A stretch of DNA of 20,073 nt, taken from the NCBI GenBank assembly GCA_023807065.1, contig JAJJLU010000753.1:1-20073 (forward strand). Direction: 5' to 3'. The notes beneath the pieces were generated by a model. It made no database searches. It was not told where the DNA came from and worked only from the letters and a program-made list of their open reading frames with translations. The stretch is from Isotricha intestinalis. Taxonomy: Eukaryota > Ciliophora > Litostomatea > Vestibuliferida > Isotrichidae. The stretch's first letter is position 1. Every line of letters starts with the position of its first letter. The translations under genes were made by a program, and so were the position numbers. Below, piece by piece: positions 1 through 7,853 of this stretch.

Positions 1-27
1 CCCCAATCCCCAATCCCCATCCCCAAT
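1..27 (+). repeat. Telomeric repeat tract, CCCCAAT type
   Basis: The window starts with CCCCAAT, CCCCAAT, CCCCAT, CCCCAAT and then turns directly into AT-rich unique sequence. C-rich repeats read on the + strand at the left edge are the orientation expected for a left chromosome end. The G-strand unit would be ATTGGGG with one shortened variant. C4A2-class repeats are known from ciliate macronuclear chromosomes. A CCCCAAT version is what I recall for rumen litostomes, but I could not check it. Only about four units are present, so the tract was probably trimmed by assembly. Confidence 0.85.
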
Positions 28-473
28 TTACACTAAATTAAATAGTTTTAATAGAATTTTAAATTTTTAAACTATCTTTCAAATTTTTTTTAAATTTATT
101 TTAAATTTTTTTAAATTTTTTAAAAATTTTTTCATTTTTTAAATAAAAAATAATATTTCCCTGTATAATTTTAAAACCTTGTTTTTAAATAATTATTTTT
201 AAAATCATTGTTTAAATTTTGATAGATAAATGATATATCAATCAAATTATTTATTTATTATAATATATAGATAATTAAATATATATTTTATTCCTACTTA
301 AAAATTATATACATATTATAAAAAAAACATATCTTTTTTTTCGGATTAAATAACATAGATATTGTTCTTAATAGAAATAAAAAAATCGTAATTAAATCTG
401 ATTTAAAAGATAAATAAGAGTTTAATTAAAATTCTATTTTTGATTAATTTAACATTTTGAAAATTATCATTGG
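28..473. other. AT-rich subtelomeric spacer
   Basis: This is about 450 bases of almost pure A/T between the telomere tract and the stop codon of the first gene. From about 81 to 134 there are irregular head-to-tail units of a T-run followed by AAA, roughly 10-14 nt each. A short inverted repeat (TTGATA and TATCAA arms) lies near 218-243. No open frame, tRNA-like GC island or recognisable gene was seen. Because the first gene is transcribed towards the telomere, its 3' UTR and polyadenylation region must lie here. Confidence 0.6.
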
Positions 474-1604
474 TTAAAAATAACCATCAATAATAATAAT
501 TTTATTGTCTTCATCATAATCATCAAAATCATCTTCTGATTCTGATATATAATCTAAATTTAATAAATTGTTTCCATCTAATAAAGTTTCATCATCATAA
601 ACAGAAGGAACTTTTTTTTCAAATAAATTTTCAAAATCAAATCCATTAAAATAAATATGATTTTTAATTTCCATAATACTTTTAATTCCAATTCTTTCAT
701 TATCATTTTTATTTAAACATTGAATGATAAGATCTTTAACATTTTCATTTAAATTATCTTTAAATATTATTTCATTATATAAAATATTATTTTTAGTTTC
801 TTCATCATTTTTTCCTTTAAAAGGAGTATAACTATGATATAATTGATAAATAATAATTCCAAAAGACCATATATCACAAGATTTTTCATTTTTCACTTTT
901 CCTTTTAACATTTCAGGAGAACAATATTCTAAAGTTCCTAATAATTCACATTTTTCATTTTCTCTTGGTTTAAAAATCCTTTTTTTCATATCATATATTG
1001 AATTTATTTTTGTCGCAGTTGAAAAATCAATAAATTTTAAATGATCATTATCATCTAATAATATATTATCTGGTTTTATATCTCTGTGAGCAATATTTTT
1101 TTCTTCAAAATAAGATAAAACATTCAAAATTTCTCCTAAATAAAATTTAATTAATTTTTCTGATATTATTATATTTCTATTTATAAAATTTTGAAGTGAA
1201 CCATTTAAAAGTAATTCTTCTATAAAAAATAATTTTTTATTATTTTGAAAAGCATAATTCAATTTTATTATATTTGGATGATTTAAAATTTTTGTAAGCA
1301 TATCTCTTTCAATAAATACTTCATGTATTTTTTCTAATTTGTTAATAATAAATTTATCTATTATTTTAATTGCATATTTTTTTCCTGTTTCTTTATAAAT
1401 TCCTAATATTACTTTTCCATAAGAACCGTGTCCTAATTCTTTTATAAATTCAAAATCTTCTATTGATATTTTTTTTAAATTCCAATTTGATTTTGAATTT
1501 AATATTGTATCATTTTTATTATTTGAAAGAGATTTTGATGATGAAGTATGAAAAGATTTTAATGAAGTTGATGATGAATAAGTTGACATTGAAGTTGAAG
1601 ACAT
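474..1604 (-). CDS. PDK1-like AGC protein kinase
   Basis: A 376-residue Ser/Thr protein kinase. After a Ser-rich N terminus (residues 1-48), the kinase domain runs from about 51 to 318. Visible motifs are the glycine loop GHGSYG (58-63), Lys80 in YAIK, a candidate helix-C Glu at 99, HRDIKPDN (173-180) and GTLEYCSPE (223-231). The SPE ending and the tail after the domain resemble PDK1, the kinase that phosphorylates activation loops of other AGC kinases. There is no PH domain and no C-terminal hydrophobic motif; the C terminus is an acidic Asp/Glu tail (about 355-368). Two deviations stand out: the magnesium-binding DFG is DFS (193-195), and Glu220 occupies the usual activation-loop Ser/Thr position. 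Catalytic Lys, HRD Asp and DFS Asp are all kept, so activity is still possible. The kinase call is very secure; the PDK1 assignment is moderate, and another AGC subfamily is the alternative. Confidence 0.85.
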   Translation of the reverse strand: MSSTSMSTYSSSTSLKSFHTSSSKSLSNNKNDTILNSKSNWNLKKISIEDFEFIKELGHGSYGKVILGIYKETGKKYAIKIIDKFIINKLEKIHEVFIERDMLTKILNHPNIIKLNYAFQNNKKLFFIEELLLNGSLQNFINRNIIISEKLIKFYLGEILNVLSYFEEKNIAHRDIKPDNILLDDNDHLKFIDFSTATKINSIYDMKKRIFKPRENEKCELLGTLEYCSPEMLKGKVKNEKSCDIWSFGIIIYQLYHSYTPFKGKNDEETKNNILYNEIIFKDNLNENVKDLIIQCLNKNDNERIGIKSIMEIKNHIYFNGFDFENLFEKKVPSVYDDETLLDGNNLLNLDYISESEDDFDDYDEDNKIIIIDGYF

Positions 1605-2048
1605 TTTATCTAAATTATTAAAATAATTATAATTTATTTATTATAATATGGAATTTTATTTCAAAAATTCATTCTTTTTCATTTTTTGAATCAATGGCTT
1701 TTATTTAAAATCTAATAATAGATATTAACATTCTATTATTTTAGAAAAAATACATATATTAGACTAAAAGTCTGAATAGTTTATATAAAAGGTGATATTA
1801 ATTATAATAAAAAAATATCAAAAATTAAAATCATTGCCCAATAATTAAAACATAATTTAAATTATTATTTATCATTTTTTATATTTTTAACTTCATTATT
1901 TTTAAAGAAAACAAATTGAAAGTAAAAAATTAATTTTAAAACTAAAAAAGGTCAATATTAATTTTAAAAATTTAAAATTAATATTAAATAAACAAATCTA
2001 AACAATCAAAAAAATTATTGATAATTAATTATATATTTTATATTAAAA
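1605..2048. other. AT-rich divergent spacer
   Basis: This spacer separates the kinase start (transcribed left) from the small + strand ORF. It should contain the kinase 5' region. It holds a small AGACT/AGTCT inverted repeat near 1760 and a perfect 15-bp palindromic repeat at 1954-1985, listed separately. No further coding frame was recognised. Confidence 0.5.
1954..1985. repeat. 15-bp perfect inverted repeat, 2-nt loop
   Basis: The arm at 1954-1968 (AATATTAATTTTAAA) is exactly complementary to 1971-1985, leaving only AA between them. All pairs are A:T. It lies about 65 bases upstream of the ATG at 2049. It could form a cruciform or an RNA hairpin in a 5' UTR; no function can be assigned from sequence. 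Confidence 0.6.
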
Positions 2049-2072
2049 ATGGTTGTTTGAGTTAGTTGTTAT

Positions 2073-2261
2073 ATGTTTGTCCCAGTTTTTATTATGGTAC
2101 TTTTTGATAAAATTGCTAAATTTTTTAAAAGATGCTTTAAAAAGAAAAATATAAATAAAGAAAGTTCAGGACATAATAAAAATATAGATATGGAAGAAAC
2201 AAATGAAAATTCAAAATTATTTGAAAATGGGAACAATGAAAATAAAACTAAAATAGAATAG
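2073..2261 (+). CDS. Possible small membrane-anchored protein
   Basis: A 62-codon ORF ending in TAG. The first 12 or so residues are hydrophobic (FVPVFIMVLF), followed by a strongly basic, Cys-containing stretch (KRCFKKK), then a polar Asn/Glu/Lys tail. This resembles a short signal-anchor or membrane-associated peptide, but no family was recognised. The ATG at 2073 sits in a poor context for this window. A better A-rich start at 2049 is in the same frame but meets TGA at its fourth codon (2058-2060). Possible explanations are a four-codon upstream ORF, TGA readthrough, or a missed exon. The ORF could also be chance in AT-rich DNA. Confidence 0.35.
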   Translation: MFVPVFIMVLFDKIAKFFKRCFKKKNINKESSGHNKNIDMEETNENSKLFENGNNENKTKIE

Positions 2262-2924
2262 TTTATTTTAAATTTATAAAAGATATATAAATATAATTAT
2301 GTGATGTTTATATTTTCAAATATAAAAGGGATATAAACTGAATCATTATATTATATATCTTATAATAAATAAATAAATATAAATTTAAAAAAAATTAATT
2401 AAAAGGAAAATAAAACAAATAAATTTATTATTATCTATATTAAGAAATTTTTTATTTTAAGAGCAGAAACACATACAATATCCCATGATTTGTCTATTAT
2501 ATAATAAATGAATGTTGATCATTCACAATTTTTTAAAATTTCATTTAGAAAATATATGTTTAAAAGAAAAAAAAACATTTGGTGAAAAAAATGATAAGAA
2601 AATTTTTTGATTAATAAAAATGACTATGAATATAAAATAACATCATAATATTTGTATAATGAATTAATATTTAAATATTATATTTAAAAAAAAATTTGCT
2701 AATTTTTTAAATCAAATTACACATCAATTATAAAATTTTATGATGAATAACTTAAATCCTTTTATTATTTTTATTAAATCAAAATAATTCAGTATATTTA
2801 AAAATTAATTATAAATCTCATTAAATGAAAAACAAATATTATAATACATCATAAAAAAAAAATAAAAAAGCCCAATCTTTATGTAATATAAAATCAAAAC
2901 ATAGAAAAAAAATATATAAAAAAA
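2262..2924. other. Long AT-rich spacer with inverted repeats
   Basis: A spacer of 663 bases upstream of the GST-like gene. It contains the long imperfect hairpin at 2281-2360 and a small perfect TGAATG/CATTCA hairpin near 2507-2523. A + strand frame from 2461 to 2640 is open except for TGA at 2509-2511 and 2608-2610, and has a modest G-first codon bias; it matches no family I recognise. The A-rich stretch just before 2925 is the probable 5' UTR of the GST-like gene. Confidence 0.45.
2281..2360. repeat. Imperfect long hairpin
   Basis: The outer arm AGATATATAA (2281-2290) pairs exactly with 2351-2360, and the inner arm GTTTATAT (2306-2313) pairs exactly with 2331-2338. The sequences between these arms also align with a few bulges. 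The apical loop is about 17 nt (2314-2330). It starts 20 bases after the stop of the small ORF, so it may be a 3' UTR structure, but AT-rich DNA forms such repeats easily. Confidence 0.45.
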
Positions 2925-3539
2925 ATGTCAGATAAATATATTTTACATTATTTTGGAGCAAATGGTCGTGCAATAAACATAAGAGCAATATTATCAGCAG
3001 CAAAAGCAAATTGGGAAGATAAAGTAATAACAATGGAAGAATGGCCAAAACTTAAACCAAGTGGATTTTATGAATTTGGAAATGTTCCAGTATTAGAATA
3101 TAAAGGAAAAAAATATTGTCAAAGAATTGCAATTGAATTATTCCTTTTAAAACAATTTAATTTATATGGAAAAAATCCAGATGAACAATATCAAATTGAT
3201 TCTTTATTATGTTCTTTTGATGATTTAATTCCTTTATCTGTTGGAATTATGTTTTGTCAAGATCCAAAAAAAAAAGAAGAGTTAGTTAAAAATTTTGAAG
3301 AAAAATATAAATTTTATTTAAATAAATATGAACAAAGATATCTTGCTTTAGGAAAAGGAAAATATTTCTTAGGTGATCATTTCTCTGGTGCTGATATTTT
3401 TGTTGCTGCTTCTTTACCTGGTTTCTGTAAATTAATTGGAAAAAATATTATTAAGGATAATGCTCCTAATCTTGATGTTTTAATCGAAAGATTAAAAAAA
3501 GAAGAATTAAAGGAATTTCATGAAAAATATTTTAGATAA
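2925..3539 (+). CDS. Sigma-like glutathione S-transferase family protein
   Basis: A 204-residue protein of typical cytosolic GST length. The N-terminal thioredoxin-like domain begins with YILHYFGANGRA, placing the expected catalytic Tyr at residue 9 as in sigma-class enzymes. The cis-Pro motif NVPVLEY is at 53-59. The all-helical C-terminal domain includes the conserved segment GDHFSGADIFVAA. Sigma GSTs conjugate glutathione to electrophiles or isomerise prostaglandin-like substrates in the cytosol. One oddity: the usual Gln-Ser pair that holds the gamma-glutamyl group of glutathione is Gln66-Arg67 here, so substrate use may differ. The start has the A-rich context AAAAAATGTC seen in the other genes. 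No intron is apparent. The fold assignment is strong; the enzymatic role is not demonstrated. Confidence 0.85.
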   Translation: MSDKYILHYFGANGRAINIRAILSAAKANWEDKVITMEEWPKLKPSGFYEFGNVPVLEYKGKKYCQRIAIELFLLKQFNLYGKNPDEQYQIDSLLCSFDDLIPLSVGIMFCQDPKKKEELVKNFEEKYKFYLNKYEQRYLALGKGKYFLGDHFSGADIFVAASLPGFCKLIGKNIIKDNAPNLDVLIERLKKEELKEFHEKYFR

Positions 3540-3699
3540 ATTATTAAGTGTTTTTGAAAAAATTTTTATTTAAATTAAAAAAAATTTATTGTTTTTGTTT
3601 TTTTTTGATTTTTTTTTTGATTGTTCTAAATTTTAAAAAATTATAATTTTTTATTTCTTTAAAAATAAAATAAAAAAAGTAAATAGGGTAAATAATAAA

Positions 3700-6600
3700 T
3701 TAATTTGAATCTATATCAATTCCAATTATATTACTATTATTATTATGAATACTATTTATATTATTTTCATTTCTATCATCAATATCCATATTATCTAAAT
3801 TAACTTTAATAGAAATACTTGTATTAAAATTATTAGAAAGTTTTAACCTTTTTATAGGTGCAATCATTAATTTATAATATTCTTCTAATTGAATTCCACT
3901 ATTATATAATTCAGAACCTTTTGCATTAAATGTTTTACAATTAGAAAACATTAATAAAACATCAGAATTAAAAGAAGAAAAAGTTTGATAATAATTATTA
4001 TCAATATTATTTTTTATAGTATTTAAATCAATTGGTCTTTCAATTACTTTCATATATTGATTATAAAAATTTCCTAAAGATTGTCTATTTAATTCATATG
4101 AAAATGGATTTGATAAAGGATGATTTAATAATTTTTCAATTATATCATCAATAACTTGATTTAAAGATTTAGAATCTGTATTTATTTCACAATTTAAAAT
4201 TGCATAATTATCATTTTTATATTTATTTTGATATTTCCTTATTAAATTCATTTGAGTATTATTTATTAAATTTACTTGACTATGAGTTTCATTTGAATCT
4301 TCATTTGAATAATTGTCATCTTCACCATTTGAATTATTTTTTTCTTCATGAATAAAACTATATAACCAATCTTCATCTGCATATTTTTTTCCAGCATAAT
4401 TTGCCCAATTATTATTTAAAATATGCATAAAATTCACATTTGCAAAATTATTATTTCCTGCTCCTAAAAGAGAAATTTGCTTTTTAAATGTAGTTAAATA
4501 TGCTTTTTCCATTAACATTTTACAATCTATTCTTTGGTAACATTGAGGAGAAAATAAAATATCTTTTAAACATTTTAATAAAATTATTTTTTCATTTGGT
4601 TCATTAAAAGAAAAATCTATTGTATTAAATAAAAATGATAATGCTCTAATTTTTGATATTATTTCCAAATTAAAATCTATTGAAATTTTTACTGATTTTG
4701 AAGTATTATTAAAATTTTCTCCTAAAACAAAATGTCTTATTCTATCTGTAAATTCAATATAACTTTTACTTTTATAATATATTAAATATATTTGAAAATA
4801 ATTTAAGAAAACATTTAACTCATAATTTTCACATTCTGAATTGATATAATAATTAATTTCTGATAATATTTCATTTATAATACTTTTAAATTCATTTTTA
4901 TTTGAATAAAAATCATTTCTTATCATTAAATTCAAAAAAGCTTGAAGAGAAGAAATAATAGTTACTTCATTAAAACTTCTTTTCAATTTTTCTACCCTTA
5001 AATTTTTTAGAATTTTTTTTAATAAAATCAAAGAATTTTCTTGTAAATTTAATCTAGAACAACCTATTAAAATTTCACTCATAACATAAGAATCATCAAA
5101 TCCAGTGATTGTATTTAATTCATTACTTACTAAAATTGATAGAAATTTATTTATAATTTTATTTTGAATTTGACTGTTTGTAACTAATCCTAAAACATAA
5201 AATTGAGTAAAATAATCTTCTCTATATTCTCCTAAATATTTAATAATTTCTTTCATAACATAATAAGTGTCATAATTTAAGGAAGTTTTGTTTTTTAAAA
5301 TATCATTATAGCAATCATCTAAATAATCTATTAAAAACTGATATTCATTTTCATTTTTTAATTTCAATATTATTTTTATATAAATTTCTAAGGCATATTG
5401 TCTAATTTTATAATAAACAGTATTACTTTCAATTAAAGTTTTTAATATACTTAAACTATTATGATAATTTTCTTTATCTTTTCCAATATTATTTAAACTT
5501 TCCATTTGACCTACAATATCAGCATCTCTAAAAATTTTAATATATTCATATAATATATGTTGCTGTTTAATTTTATTTACCCTTAAAGAAGTTAATTCTG
5601 GATCAACTCTTATCCATAAAATTGAATTTTGTGTAAATATTTTTTCAATATCTTCATTTGCATAAATTTTAGAAATTGAAGTATTTGTTATTAAATCTTG
5701 AATAAAATCTTGTTCTCTTTTTTTTAAAGGCATTTTTCTTATTTTTGAAATTAATGGAAAATTTTGAACATAATTTTCTTTTTCATTTTCTAATTTTATT
5801 TTATGAGGATCTCTCATAATTTCAATTCCATTTGTTTGAATAATGTTTAAATTAAACAATATATCAAAATATCTATTTGCTTTTGTTCTAAAATCTATTA
5901 TATCAATATTTTTATTTAATTTATTTATTGTATCATAATCTATTTCTTTTAATTTAAAAAAAGGATTTGAATCATAATATTTTTTGGCAATTTGATCTTG
6001 ATGAATTTCAATATCAATTGAATTTGTTTTTTGATTATAAGAATATTTTAATTCAATTTCTAACATTCCAGTTTTATAAACATATAAATTCATAAAAGGT
6101 TTTAAATTATTTCCACAATTTTTTTTAAAAATTTTAATTAAACCTTCAGTAGATAAATTATATCCTTTTATTGTTCTTTCATTAATAATATTTTTTAAAG
6201 CTTTTTGCACAAAAATTTTTTCAATTTGAGCTTCCAATAAATGAAAAATAATTTGACTTTTTAAATAAGAAACATTATCAAGTTGAAGTTCCATTGGATG
6301 AGAAAAATTATTTGTATATAAAGGATGAGTTTCTTTACCTTCTTTACATAATTTTTTAAATTTTAAAATTAATTTATATACTTTTCCCTTTATAAAAGAA
6401 CTTCCATATGCTTTACCAATAAATAAATTACTTAACCAACTTTCTAATCCACTTATTAACCAAAAATCTGCAAAAGTACTTTCTGTTATTAATCCTCCTA
6501 TATAATTTGTAATGAAAATTTTACTTAAATTTCTTAATTGAATTTTCATCATTTCTGGAATTTGAGGATTATATAAATATTTTTCTGGTATTATATATAA

Positions 6601-7632
6601 GGATGGAAATTTTATTATATTAAAGTAATTTTCATCTTTTCCTTTAATAAATTTTTTAAAATTTAAATTTGTTGTATTGAAAGATAAATATGGAATAAAT
6701 ACTATTAATGTTGGTATATATAAATTTGATTTAGTACTTGTTTCATTTATATCAAAAAATTCATCATAGAAATTATATAAAGTACTAATTAATTTATTAG
6801 ATATTAAATTTTTTTCAATTCTTTCTTTTTTATTTTCATTTGCTACAATTAAAAAACTTTTATTACAATTGTCTGAAATTCTTGTAAAAATTTTTTCATT
6901 AAGTACAATAAAACCAATATTTCTAGCAGTAATTGGTTCAAGTGAATAATTGACAATTAATTTTTTATTATTTTTTCCTTGAACAATTTTTATCATTTGA
7001 CAAGAAGAATAGCCCATATAATCATTAGGAATAAATAAATATAATCTCCAATAAACTTGTACTTTTAAATCATAAATACAAGGAACCCAATTTGAAGTAT
7101 TACAATAAAAATTTGGAGTATAACAAATTTTATGTTCTGTATCAATTCTTTCTTCATAAAAAGATTGAAAAACAATTCCAATATTATTTTCCATTAATTC
7201 ATATTCTATTTTTAATTTTATTTTATTTGATTCATTTAATGATTTGAATGGGATTTTTATTATTATATTTCCTGCATTTCTAATTTCCCATTCAACTCTA
7301 TTCACATTTCTAAAAGATTCTATTTCTTCAATATTTTGATATAAATCTTCTAAATATGATTTTGTATAATAAGGATTTGTATTTTTAAAGGTTAAATTTA
7401 CAATATCTTCATCTTTTTTTATTATATATACTGATTTTATATATATATTTTCTGCATTTAATTTAAGAATATAATCTTGATTCTGTATATTATTTATTTC
7501 TTTTGGGATAAAAGTCAATTTTGTTAAACCTATTATACTTGTTTTTTCTAAATCAATATCTATATCAACTCTTTGTTTTGTTTGCTTGTAATATTTTAAA
7601 AAATCTTCTGATTGGTTTTGTGAATTATCCAT
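3700..7632 (-). CDS. TAF2: TAF2-like TFIID subunit with C-terminal bromodomain
   Basis: A 1310-residue protein. The N-terminal half is an M1-aminopeptidase-like region as in TAF2, the TFIID subunit that binds initiator and downstream promoter DNA. The zinc motif HEXXH is replaced by KIFIT (about 368-372) and the third zinc ligand region reads ISG, so it is not a peptidase. The TAF2 hallmark LWIRVDPEL appears near 672-680, followed by a long helical-repeat region. After an acidic linker, residues about 1153-1266 form a bromodomain: ERPIDLNTIKNNI corresponds to the PMDL helix region, and FNAKGSELYNSG carries the acetyl-lysine-binding Asn at about 1236. Human and yeast TAF2 have no bromodomain, so this is a fused architecture. 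Expected role: nuclear, promoter recognition coupled to acetylated histone binding. The continuous frame argues that the fusion is real. Confidence 0.88.
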   Translation of the reverse strand: MDNSQNQSEDFLKYYKQTKQRVDIDIDLEKTSIIGLTKLTFIPKEINNIQNQDYILKLNAENIYIKSVYIIKKDEDIVNLTFKNTNPYYTKSYLEDLYQNIEEIESFRNVNRVEWEIRNAGNIIIKIPFKSLNESNKIKLKIEYELMENNIGIVFQSFYEERIDTEHKICYTPNFYCNTSNWVPCIYDLKVQVYWRLYLFIPNDYMGYSSCQMIKIVQGKNNKKLIVNYSLEPITARNIGFIVLNEKIFTRISDNCNKSFLIVANENKKERIEKNLISNKLISTLYNFYDEFFDINETSTKSNLYIPTLIVFIPYLSFNTTNLNFKKFIKGKDENYFNIIKFPSLYIIPEKYLYNPQIPEMMKIQLRNLSKIFITNYIGGLITESTFADFWLISGLESWLSNLFIGKAYGSSFIKGKVYKLILKFKKLCKEGKETHPLYTNNFSHPMELQLDNVSYLKSQIIFHLLEAQIEKIFVQKALKNIINERTIKGYNLSTEGLIKIFKKNCGNNLKPFMNLYVYKTGMLEIELKYSYNQKTNSIDIEIHQDQIAKKYYDSNPFFKLKEIDYDTINKLNKNIDIIDFRTKANRYFDILFNLNIIQTNGIEIMRDPHKIKLENEKENYVQNFPLISKIRKMPLKKREQDFIQDLITNTSISKIYANEDIEKIFTQNSILWIRVDPELTSLRVNKIKQQHILYEYIKIFRDADIVGQMESLNNIGKDKENYHNSLSILKTLIESNTVYYKIRQYALEIYIKIILKLKNENEYQFLIDYLDDCYNDILKNKTSLNYDTYYVMKEIIKYLGEYREDYFTQFYVLGLVTNSQIQNKIINKFLSILVSNELNTITGFDDSYVMSEILIGCSRLNLQENSLILLKKILKNLRVEKLKRSFNEVTIISSLQAFLNLMIRNDFYSNKNEFKSIINEILSEINYYINSECENYELNVFLNYFQIYLIYYKSKSYIEFTDRIRHFVLGENFNNTSKSVKISIDFNLEIISKIRALSFLFNTIDFSFNEPNEKIILLKCLKDILFSPQCYQRIDCKMLMEKAYLTTFKKQISLLGAGNNNFANVNFMHILNNNWANYAGKKYADEDWLYSFIHEEKNNSNGEDDNYSNEDSNETHSQVNLINNTQMNLIRKYQNKYKNDNYAILNCEINTDSKSLNQVIDDIIEKLLNHPLSNPFSYELNRQSLGNFYNQYMKVIERPIDLNTIKNNIDNNYYQTFSSFNSDVLLMFSNCKTFNAKGSELYNSGIQLEEYYKLMIAPIKRLKLSNNFNTSISIKVNLDNMDIDDRNENNINSIHNNNSNIIGIDIDSN

Positions 7633-7853
7633 TTATTTTTTTTTTCTTTATTTCTTAAATTTAAGATAAATTTTTTTAAATATTATTTATATATTTAAAA
7701 AATAGATATTTATAAAAAAACAATAATTATAATTTACATATTTAAAGTAAAATATTAAATTTAAATCATAATAAATCAGTTGTTTCACCTCATTTACAAA
7801 ACTTAAAAGAATAATTAAAAATTCATTGTTTAATTAACATCATATTATGATAA

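Noticed and set aside
2839..3048. Minus-strand frame overlapping the GST start
   Set aside because: Leu-rich antisense reading of the conserved GST coding sequence and its 5' UTR.
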